NCBI GenBank assembly: GCA_964017065.1
Contig: OZ024786.1
Location: forward strand, 7,321,047-7,385,046
DNA length: 64,000 nt
Direction of reading: 5' to 3'
From: Haliclona indistincta
Taxonomy: Eukaryota > Porifera > Demospongiae > Haplosclerida > Chalinidae
In this document: piece after piece, positions 55,539 through 64,000 of the stretch
Layout of the letters: every line of letters starts with the position of its first letter
Position numbering within the stretch: position 1 is the first letter of the stretch
The notes under the pieces: generated by a model
What the model saw: the letters and a program-made list of their open reading frames with translations, nothing else
Told to the model about the DNA's origin: nothing
Database searches by the model: none
Translations under genes and position numbers: made by a program

Positions 55539-56429
55539 ATGGCAGCATCCCGTGAGTTTAGCTTTCTATCAATCTGTTGTTTGCTATTATGGTTGACCTC
55601 TCATTATAGCCTTGAACACTGATGACAGCTATGCCTCTGAGTGTGTCAATACACTCAGGGGTCATTTAAAAACAGGAGTGAGCGGGCAGTTTGCTAAGCG
55701 AGCAATTGGTGAGGTGATTCAAGTAGGTAGCTGCTATAATAGTTACTGTGTTGTTGCAGAATCACTTGTAAAGAAGCTCAATGACAAGAGATCTAGAGAT
55801 GAGCTTGACTCACTGATGACCGCCGTCACCACCAGTGGGTCTACACCGACCAAGTGTGTCACTATACCTCGCACATTAGACGGCAGACTACAGGTGTGTG
55901 ATAATAGCAATACTGTACTAGTGTATCAGACAATGTGTGTAGGTTCTGGGTCAAAAACAATTTCCTCATGTGATCTATGTCAAGATATGGCGCTGGCCAC
56001 AAGTCCAATACTGGAAGGAATTGCGTCATGCTCAGTTCTGCCAATATGCTTTTGATTTGAAGTGTGATAACATATGTGTGAACCCCTACCACTATGAGAG
56101 GATAGAGTCTCCAGGTAGGTGTCATAAATCTGTGGTTTATATTTGTGGTTTGCTATTATGGTTGACCTCTCTCTTGCCTCCCAGATGACAGCTATGCCGC
56201 TAATATTAGTACACTATTGCAAACACGCGATAGCCTTTTTGCTCAGCGGGCTATAGGTGAGTTGATTCGAGTAGCTAGCTGCTATAATAGTTACCGTGTT
56301 TTTGCAGAATCACTAGTTAAAAAGCTCAAGAACAAGAGTGATGAGCTTGAATCACAGTCAAAGAGAGTTTTTGCCCAAGGCGGGCAGTCTGAAGGAGCAT
56401 GGCACTCACTGTCCTCTCCTATATCCTGA
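55539..56429 (+). CDS. Smad4-like MH1-domain gene with tandem partial second MH1, six exons
   Basis: Exons 55539-55551, 55610-55708, 55760-55893, 55943-56114, 56185-56256 and 56308-56429 join in phase through five GT..AG introns of 49-70 bases and give 203 residues. Residues 1-139 form a full MH1 domain. FAKRAIESLVKKL and [15 protein letters not shown] match Co-Smads, the zinc ligands Cys70, Cys115, Cys127 and His132 are kept, and the DNA-contact hairpin keeps Arg80, Gln82 and Lys87. In Smad4 this domain binds CAGAC/GTCT sites. Exons 5-6 repeat the start of the domain ([13 protein letters not shown], then [16 protein letters not shown]) and then run into sequence antisense to an opposing gene. 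No MH2 domain follows in the window, so transactivation and trimerisation would be lost. Either a truncated Smad4 duplicate or a DNA-binding-only regulator. Confidence 0.75.
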
Positions 56430-57117
56430 GGGAGGCGCATCCTCTTCACCCTCTCACTCATTTTCCTCTCTATATTTCGATCCAGGCTCTCAATGTATCC
56501 CTGATACTCATCGCTTCGCCAGCAGGCTCTTTTCTTCATCAGTTTCTTTGCCCCGGTAGCCACAGTCATCATATCCTGTTCAGGATCATCTGAAAGATAC
56601 ACTGATTCGTCTGATGACATGTAGTCAGGTACTAGCAGAGGTGCAAGCATCGATTTGGTCTCCCTTGTCATAGTGTTTGATGCTTCCAAAGCCTTTTTTC
56701 GAGCTACTGCTTTCTATAAAAGGTGAAGTGATTAACTATAGACAGTGATGTAGAACACTTACATTGATCATGCGTTGCCGACGTCTTTGTCTAACTCTCG
56801 CTGCCTCCTGGATCCCCCTACGGGTTCGCTGTGCTCTATTTTTAATAGTCTTAAAATATGTCCTCATGGCACCTAATAGAAATATACAGCTATACATGTA
56901 GCACACATACAGATACTAACGTGAAACTAGAACTCTTGAATAGCTGGAAGCCTCGGACAACCCTTGCACCTCTTTCTCCACCACTGGCACAGACACTCTG
57001 TCCTTCACTGGATCTTCTAGGTCTATCTCCTTCGTAACTGACACTGTTCTCGTCGCAGAAAAGCCCAGAAAGAAGGGAGATTGCATCTACCGCTGAAGCA
57101 CGTTGCTCTGGCGTCAT
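56360..57117 (-). pseudogene. Transposon-type gene, N-terminal exons
   Basis: Exon 1 (to 57117) starts MTPEQRASAVDAISLLSGLF. Exon 2 (56763-56872) reads AMRTYFKTIKNRAQRTRRG and RVRQRRRQRMIN with a GTAAGT donor. Exon 3 (from 56713) joins in phase: KAVARKKALEASNTMTRETK, DYMSSDESVYLSDDPEQD, CWRSDEYQGYIESLDRNI and [11 protein letters not shown]. The basic segment plus dYmSSdES..... WRSde block resembles N-terminal proteins of repetitive genes in lower metazoans. The junction of exons 1 and 2 does not resolve in phase. Downstream of PPWAKT the reading is only antisense to the Smad4-like exon 6, so the gene is cut off there. Confidence 0.5.
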
Positions 57118-57330
57118 GCTTGAAGCTTATATAGACCATGTGGCGTGCATGCGTACATTGAAAAGTGAATCGGCGATTGGTACTGACCGAGCGAATGGCA
57201 ATCGGTAAACAAGAAATCGAAAATCGACAATCAAATCGAAGATCTACACTCAAAAATCGACAATCGGATCGAAGATCGACAATCGAATCGAAGATCGACA
57301 ATCGGTAATCGACAATCGTATTTTTGTCGC
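57118..57330. repeat. ATCGACAATCG-type short tandem repeat
   Basis: Words such as AATCGAAGATCGACAATC repeat irregularly between about 57180 and 57320. No function is visible. Confidence 0.7.
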
Positions 57331-58110
57331 GTTTGGCGCTCCATACAAATCAACGCTGAGGTACGTTGTGTCATGAATTTATTTTCAACACCAGCCAACA
57401 CAGTTGTCTTATGAAGATGAAGATATCAGCTGCAACTACTCAGCAGCAGTCAGCAGAAGTTATGTCGGTAGCTTAAAAAGGTACATCATGCATATGGGTC
57501 ATAGTACTGATAATATTTTTCTCTACAGCAGGAGCGTCCGTGCAGCTTCCTCTGCATCCTTTAGAGATTACTTTCAAATACGATATTCCTTTAGAACTAC
57601 AGTGGAACACACGAAGAGAGTAGAAAAATGTGTTTTTGACATTTTGTTTCATATCTCAGGAACCAAGTGTCTTATGATCATGTTGCAGGTACCATTATGA
57701 TCCTCTATCCTTACTGAATGTGATGAACTATATGGTTTCTTGTCACATGACACACACATGAAACAATATGGCGCTCTTTAGAGGCATGTAGCAGAACACG
57801 TTTAGTTGGAGATCTCTGTAAGTGCAGGTAGTTAAGAGCTCATAATGGATATGTGAACTGTCCTAATGTATACGTACCTTTGACCAACATCTCGGCACCC
57901 AGTCAGCGTTACTACAAAAGTGCGGTACGAAAACTTGTTTTTGCGACCAGCCCCAACGTTAGGTTAGAGAACTCACGAACCTGCGGGAGTTAAGATGCAA
58001 AACTTGCTTGCTGGATAGCTTACACATTAATGATTACGAAAACACTAACCTTGGGCGCCTTCTTCGCTTCGTCGTGAATAGCGCAGCTCTTCCGTTCGCG
58101 AGAGCTGTTT
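57331..58110 (+). other. Unassigned stretch with a possible exon
   Basis: Plus-strand pieces read QLSYEDEDISCNYSAAVSRS near 57400 and LEITFKYDIPLELQWNTRRE near 57560-57615. They could be exons, but no start, end or family is established. Confidence 0.25.
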
Positions 58111-58111
58111 T

Positions 58112-58291
58112 CTTGCCGCCATCTTGCGACTTTAATGGATTTTGTGATGTCACACGTTGGTTATTAACATGTGTTGCATCATAACTATTACATTGATTCA
58201 ATGTGTTATCAATAGTTATGACGTTTACACAGCCAACAATTATTAAGCGTGACATCACAAAAATTCATTAAAGTCGCAGGATGGCGGCAAG
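58112..58291. mobile_element. 180-bp fold-back MITE
   Basis: CTTGCCGCCATCTTGCGACT at the left is mirrored by the right end (GCAGGATGGCGGCAAG), and the arms pair over about 88 bases with scattered mismatches (GTGATGTCAC cores). No target duplication is clear. Confidence 0.75.
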
Positions 58292-58823
58292 TAAGAACCC
58301 ATCATGTAAGAACAAGTGTGGCAGTGTGAACCTGACATTGTTTAGTGCAGCCCGGTACTAAATGCACCCTATTATGATTTGGGCAAGATTTAGTGAGACT
58401 ACACTATGTAAGTCATCTGCAAAAATAGTATTCAGTATAATAGCTATAATAGTCACATGTACTGACCTTCACGTTACCTATGCTCCATTGTCGGATGCTG
58501 ACACCACCATAAGTGGTAGAACAGTGAATAAACCAGTGAAGTGATAGTGATAGCGGCAAGTGATGGAAGTGTTTGTAAAAGCGCTTGCTTCGGATTTTGC
58601 GTGCGTTTGGCGGTAATCATTATTAATGACTTACATCACTTGAGGGGGCATGGTTGTTGTGAAAGTAATAAACCGTTCAGCTTACAATTCAGCTTTTTGA
58701 CTTCTGCTAGCATCTCCTGTGGTCCTTGGGAGCTTATAAAACTGTTTACACTTAATGCTACTAGTGCTTATAAATCCGGCTATCCGTTATGATGCCAATC
58801 GTGGTCTCCATGACAACAAAACA

Positions 58824-59083
58824 GGTTTCATTCCTGATCCTACGCGATCCTCAAAATAAACCACAACCATGTTCACAAGATCTTGACCAACTGTCACTAG
58901 CCAAGAAAAGTCTGATTTCACATGAACAAACACATGGACAGTTTCTCTTGTCTTAAGGGTTTCTTTCTTGATCCTACGTGATCCTCAAATTAAACCACAC
59001 CCTTGTTCGCTTGATCTCGACCAACTGTCACTACTAATTTCACATGAACAGACAACTGGACAGTTTTGTCTTAAGTGTTCGTA
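58824..59083. repeat. Tandem duplication of about 134 bp
   Basis: GATCCTACGCGATCCTCAAA with its following sequence (CCAACTGTCACTA, ATTTCACATGAACA, TGGACAGTTT) repeats after about 134 bases with moderate divergence. Confidence 0.75.
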
Positions 59084-59524
59084 CTTTGCTGAGAATAAGA
59101 AGCTCTTCTTGAGCTATGATCTGTAGAGGTGGCATGTGTGATTGATGTAAACGTATTGCTAGCGTGGTTGTAGCATCCACATTTCCGTTGTAGTAAGCAA
59201 AGAGAGTAGTAAGCAAAGAGAGGAAATGAGTTTATCTAACCAAATCTGAAATGATGATATTGTAAGATGCCTGGCAAAGGATGAAAAGATTTAATCAAAT
59301 GTGCAGACCAATTGTACCTTACCACATAACGTTCACCAGGGTTCATCCAGGGTATTGGCATCAGCATCAACTTTTCCTTCTTCAACTAGAGCAGGGTTGC
59401 CAAAGATATCGTGGATAAATTCAAAATGCAGTATTCCTTGAGATACCCAGTTCAGACAACAGGAAACAGTGAAGGTGAGAAGAAGCATTTGAAGTGGGTA
59501 TGCAGTGCTTCTTCGAATGCCTTC

Positions 59525-60025
59525 TCACCATCTGTCCCAAAAACACTGGATGATTTGAAGTTTCAGTCTTAATCTGAGAAAAATAAATTGTAAATAACAA
59601 AGGTTTTCATTTTCGCTCCTGCTTGCCCTCTCATCTTTACCTTTCCAGTAAAAATCAAGTAACTGGAAGTTGGTATCATATAGCACAGTGGCTGCAGAAT
59701 GGGTCAAATAATGCCAACATGATATCATATAATCCCAAACATCCTCATATAATAGTGATTTAAGATGCCTACACTTGTCTCTCCAGCGCGCCTTGCGTCT
59801 TGTATCCATGACTCAAAACTTGTAGGTACACCAACATGGAATACATATCGTACATCAGGCTTGTTCACTTCCATTCCAAACGCAGAGGTAGCAAAAGGAA
59901 GGCTAATTTCTCCCTCCATCCAGTTGAGAGTACTGCTTTCTTGTTTCTTCACAAGTGTAGGCTGCTGCTGTGTGTTGGTAGTCTTGTCGATTCTCTCAAT
60001 TATATCAAGTCGCAGATTCAATTTT
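59525..60025 (-). pseudogene. RecQ-type helicase relic, second lobe
   Basis: The minus strand reads LNWMEGEISLPFATSAFGME, VNKPDVRYVFHVGVPTSFES and WIQDARRAGETS. This is the RecQ motif V-VI region: vATsAFGMGi.k.dvR.V...g.p.s..s..Qe.GRAGRD. The motif V GMG glycine is Glu here (GME), and the motif VI GRAGR reads RRAGE, so catalysis would fail even if expressed. A following segment reads LLYEDVWDYMISCWHYL. Upstream pieces at 60274-60492 (RNNIDYSAVAKFAAKNIEGI) may belong to the same gene. Confidence 0.7.
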
Positions 60026-60099
60026 GCGGCTAACTATGGTTTTGAATTTATCGTCCATATAGTGAGAGCTTTGGTCTGATGGGATAGAGCAATCTCTTA

Positions 60100-60260
60100 T
60101 GCAAGAGGTTGCCAATATGTGTAAAAGTACATAAAGTGTATCATTATAATTATGTATCATTATAATTTTGATCATTAATCATTATAGTTATAATTATTGA
60201 TTATAATTTTGATCACACAGTATTTGAAAACATAATTATTAACTGCGATAAATCATACTT
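60100..60260. repeat. AT-rich short repeats
   Basis: ATTATAATTTTGATCA and related words recur between 60135 and 60230; a T-run of 14 bases lies near 60427. Confidence 0.7.
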
Positions 60261-61014
60261 TCATACAAATCTTTTATCTGCTGAAGTTTAGAATGCCTAG
60301 AGCTTCGGAAATGCCCTCAATATTTTTGGCCGCAAATTTTGCTACTGCACTATAATCGATGTTATTTCGCACACATGTTGACTTGGTTACTTTGTACGTT
60401 GCTTCAAGAAAAGTTCCACCATATCTTTTTTTTTTTTTTAATCTTTGCCAAAGGCAGGTGTGACCATCTAGCAAAGCTAATACAAAGGCCAACCAGTGAG
60501 AAAAAAGAAAAACAGGACTTTAACAAAGTGCTCTTGGTGTACATTGAGCAGGTAATATTATTGTAACTAATTCAGTGGTGAATAGATTGAAATGTCATAA
60601 CATCCATGATTCTCTCTTGGTATTCCTTCTTGCAGCTTGATGGACATGCATGCTCTCTTTGATGGTATCTGAAAGAGGGAGGTTCTTGGATTCACTCACA
60701 CCTAACTCATGGTTAGTATGTGTAGCTATGTAGCACACATCAACAGCACCAGTACTAGGAGAATCTACTGTAGCATAGATCCTTAAGGTACAATATTCAT
60801 TCAGTTTTTGTGATGACGCTGGTCATCTTGTTTTGTCTGTTAAAAATGTTAAGTCGTGTTCATTATTTCTCCCAATAGTACTTGGACAAGATTTAGTGTG
60901 GTTACACTATTCTCCTCTGCATTATTGTAGGAAGAATTTAATGCTGAGATCATTATCTCTAGTGTGCAGGGAAATTTTTTTGACCACCACTGTAGTAGTG
61001 GTTCATGTGGAACA

Positions 61015-61320
61015 GGCACTGCTGAGACTACTGGAAGAGGCTGCTGCACCGGGAGAAGCTGCTACTGCTGCTGCACCGGGAGAAGCTGCTACTGCTGCTG
61101 CACCTGGGAAGGCTGCTACTGCTGCTGCACTGGAGGAGGCTGCTGCTGCTGCACCGGGGGAGGCAGCTACTCCTGCTGCACCGGGGGAGGCAGCTACTCC
61201 TGCTGCACCGGGGGAGGCAGCTACTCCTGCTGCACCGGGGGAGGCTGCTACTGCTACTGCACCACCGGGGGCTGCTGCTGCTGTACCGGGGGAGGCTGCT
61301 GCTTTGCAGAAGAATCTAAT
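61015..61320 (+). repeat. GC-rich 24-27 bp tandem repeat, Ala/Pro/Glu coding in one frame
   Basis: About ten units of GCTGCACCGGGAGAAGCTGC type stand out against the AT-rich surroundings. The frame 60833-61507 runs through it (AAAPGEAAT units) and stays open for some 65 codons after the array (LNPRLIGFLADTVSYMNTLN). The other plus frame reads Cys/Gly repeats and the minus strand Ala/Ser/Pro. Coding is possible but unproven. Confidence 0.85.
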
Positions 61321-61619
61321 GGACGCATCTACTCGGTCCCAGACTTTGAATCCTCGTTTAATTGGGTTTTTGGCAGATACTGTTTCATACATGAATACCC
61401 TGAATCATTGCCTCATCAATGCTATTTTTGCTCCATGGTTGAATACTGTGAGACAGCGCTCTCTTACTGCTGAAATAATCAAATCAATCTTCAGCTGTCT
61501 TGTATAGCCATCTTCTCCGTGAGTCAGCAGTGTGGTATTGTGTGCAAAATTAAGATATCGAGAGATTTATTTTCAAATCGAAGACATGGTATTCTTGAAG
61601 GGACAGGTGGGTAATTCAG

Positions 61620-61850
61620 TCATTTGTCAAGTGACCAATAGTCTCTTCCTTTTGGATATCTTTTTGAGAGAAACTTTTTTATTTGTTCTTCAGTAACACT
61701 GTTGAATCCATCAGGGACTTGCTTCCGCAAACGAACTATTGATCCATTTGCATATGTCCTGGTGTGTTTCTTAGCTTGGCACCACACTAGTTTGATTGGA
61801 CTCAATTCACAATGGTATTTCGTAAACAATGTAGTACAGAGTGTCTACAC
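61620..61850 (-). pseudogene. IS630/Tc1-mariner-like DDE endonuclease end fragment
   Basis: The minus strand reads YHCELSPIKLVWCQAKKHTR and then EEQIKKFLSKRYPKGRDYW. The first phrase matches the PpYhceLNPIEliWsq.K block near the last catalytic acid of DDE_3 proteins, with the acid replaced by Lys (SPIKLVW). Upstream motifs are missing. Confidence 0.6.
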
Positions 61851-62820
61851 TCCTTCCAAATTGCCTTGTAGTCTGTACAGAATGATGGTGAGAACAGTTA
61901 TTTGTTGTTTAGTTACTAATACACTAGCTCCTTGCTTGATTCTTTCTTGTTACTTAATGCTAACCTCGTGACTTCCAGCAAATTAGATTACATCACTTGC
62001 CACAGCATTATATTACCTAAAGCACACTTTCTGTGCCAAAAGTTGATAACGAACTGTGTCTGTGGCTGTCTAACACAATAGGAGGAGCCATACGAGGTGC
62101 ATTAGAACATGGTGTATTATGTGATTAGAGCATTCCAGCCAACAACTGGAACCCGCTTTGTGTAGCCACTCAGGGTGGTATGAGTATTAGTATTGTACTA
62201 ACACTGGACCCAGTGGTATTTTGCTATTATTACTTCTATTTTTAGGAATGCAGAAAGAACCCTCACTCCTGTAAAATAGTTTTTTCAATGTTTCATTATT
62301 GTTATTTTGTTGTAAATAAATAGATAACATTATTAAAGATTAGAGTATGATACCATACAAGATCAAAGGCGCCGACAGTGCTCTATATTCCATAGTACGC
62401 ACTGCCCATTGTTCAAACAGTGCTCTATTTTCCAAAACCCATTGTTCTACAGTGCTCTATTTTCCACCGCAGTGCTCTATCTACCAGGTGTTAACATGCC
62501 GATATGCAGTGAATTTAATTATAAAATACATGCGATGAAACACAAACATCTTTCATTTTGATAAAATACTACAACAATGTCGAACAGAGACTATTCAGTG
62601 TCTTGAACAGCGATCAAAAGGCCAGAAGAAAGCTAGATAGGAGGGCCACGCCGTTAGCAATGTGGGTGACGTCAGGTTTATCCAGGGCGCTACAGCTACT
62701 CAAAGACAGGATGAAACCGGAAAGTAGCGACATGGCAGCGTAGCAAGTAGCTCGGCGTCACTGCTGATGTACGTTCGATGGATACTTTCATCCACGAGGT
62801 TCGGTGAAGTCGTTCCTCAC
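61851..62820. other. No gene recognised
   Basis: Includes repeated CAGTGCTCTAT words at about 62380-62480. Otherwise unassigned. Confidence 0.3.
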
Positions 62821-62829
62821 TGATTCATG

Positions 62830-63015
62830 ATTCCTTCATAGCTTTAGCCCACTGGTAGTTAGATAAATAAGACACGTCTTCTTTTCTGGTGTTGAATTCT
62901 CTGCTCCTATCATATTCCCAAGTCGAAATCACAGTGCTCTCGTCCACAGCTACCTTCCACCATGTGCTCGTGTAACGATTTCCGTATAATTCCGTAAATT
63001 CCCACAATGGTAGCG
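62830..63015 (-). pseudogene. C-terminal fragment of a repetitive gene
   Basis: The minus strand reads WEFTELYGNRYTSTWW, STVISTWEYDRSREFNTRKE, YLSNYQWAKAMKE and stops. The ending (TwEY..sreF..R..d.sYL..YQWAkaf.e) is familiar from repetitive predicted proteins in lower metazoans, but I cannot name the family. Confidence 0.35.
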
Positions 63016-63087
63016 TTTATACTGGACTGTCTTCGGCCTGCTAGCAGTATCCCTAATGGCAATTGTACAAGGTCACACTCTAAACCT

Positions 63088-63246
63088 GTTAAAGCACCGC
63101 TCTTCTCGTGCTCTACGCAATATAATAGCACTCGGGTCGTGTCTCGAGACAAATAGAGCACTCGCCTTCGGCTCGTGCTCTATTTGCCTCTCGCCACGCC
63201 CCTCGTGCTATTATATTGCGTAGAGCACTCGGAGCGGTGCTTTAAC
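63088..63246. mobile_element. 159-bp fold-back MITE
   Basis: GTTAAAGCACCGCT starts the element and its reverse complement AGCGGTGCTTTAAC ends it; the arms contain GTGCTCTACGCAATATAAT and its mirror. The centre has a second small palindrome around TCTCGAGA. No clear target duplication was found. Confidence 0.8.
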
Positions 63247-63736
63247 TAGTACCTAACTTATGTTACCTAACTTCCGCCCACCGAGGCATTATTAGAAAGC
63301 ACAGCCTGTTAGCAGTGCAGTTGTGTCATTGTCTGGCAAATCGCCCAAATCTGCTGCTGTGAGGTGGTGGTAAAGGCTTGAGATGTGACTGGCTAGTGGC
63401 TGTACTGGAGTTGCGCTGCTGCTGTTGGTGTTATGTAGCTCTTGGTGGTTTTTGCAAAATTGTGATGCTCTAAGAACTCTTTCCACCAAGGACAGGACTG
63501 TTGTGGCAGCATTGTATGATGTTTGGCATGCCTGGAGGCAACTTCAGCCGTTCTTAGGGAGCTGCGCATATTGTTCTAGAAACCTTTTCGAGGCTGTCGA
63601 TAGTGACATACCCTTCATTGCACCCTTTACATCACATGTATGCTCTATCCAAGGATTTTTATCCTCACTGATAGTCTGATACTCCCTTGCACATTACTTC
63701 CATGTCAATTCATATATCTGGGTTTCTCATTGGCAG

Positions 63737-64000
63737 GTTCCTACTATTTATTTACGGTATTACCTTTTGTCCTTTCCACAGCTTGCTATATATTCACCAA
63801 ACTACTCCGCCCATTAGTAAAATATTGGCAAATACAGGGAATAAGAATGGTGGTATAAAATATTGACACAAACATTTCATTGTCACCTAGTGGAGTGGGT
63901 GATGGTTCGCGGTCAGCACCGGTATTAGATTGCTGTTGTTGGTACTCTTCCTCAGATAGCTTAAGATATTTGAGCACTGCATGTGCCTTTGCCTCCAGGT
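63737..64000 (-). repeat. Dispersed repeat with a coding-like exon, copy 2; runs off the right edge
   Basis: Nearly identical to 35722-36000, including the minus-strand frame LKYLKLSEEEYQQQQ. The preceding stretch 63250-63736 shows no gene. Confidence 0.6.

Overview
This window looks like a transposon-rich, AT-rich stretch of an animal nuclear genome. Coding traces are broken into very short introns (about 48-70 bases, GT..AG). Recognisable host-type domains are a Co-Smad MH1, a TRAF-type RING and a P2X7 C-terminal domain. Mobile families include hAT, piggyBac, pogo, PIF/Harbinger, a Mutator-like family and Crypton-like recombinases. Compact introns and this mix fit an early-branching metazoan, most likely a demosponge; that assignment is inference. 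No bacterial operons, rRNA, tRNA or CRISPR array were seen.

Layout. Bases 1-1533 (minus) hold the first nine exons of an unrecognised but coherent gene that runs off the left edge. Upstream of its start, 1811-2582 carries a 93-bp minisatellite and twelve CACGTG sites. From 3.4 to 15.3 kb lie relics of piggyBac, C2H2 zinc finger, P2X7-C-like, hAT, PIF/Harbinger and RecQ-type sequences, plus the first copy of a dispersed repeat (F1). A unit at 15.36-20.69 kb recurs at 42.40-51.99 kb. It carries a zinc-knuckle ORF, a fragment resembling a Smad MH1 exon, a small cysteine-rich ORF and a tandem OB-fold (RPA-like) ORF, and ends in a hairpin. The second copy also contains a perfect 150-bp inverted repeat, a possible piggyBac fragment and a pogo relic split by a 1.1-kb TIR element. 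Between the two copies are a TTAA-flanked MITE, tyrosine-recombinase relics (21 and 28 kb), RecQ fragments, two near-identical F1 copies (34.1-35.1 and 40.5-41.5 kb), a truncated RING gene and a Mutator-like relic.

From 52.6 to 57.1 kb the sequence is best preserved. It holds a hAT-like element with short terminal repeats and an uninterrupted 690-residue transposase. About 100 bases further on is a six-exon Smad4-like MH1 gene with a tandem partial second MH1, then an opposing transposon-type gene. The right end (57-64 kb) holds fold-back elements, a second RecQ C-terminal relic, a GC-rich Ala/Pro repeat and other transposon debris.

Most coding traces are decayed. The best candidates for living genes are the left-edge gene, the hAT transposase and perhaps the MH1 gene. 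All family names come from reading motifs by eye, with no database search.
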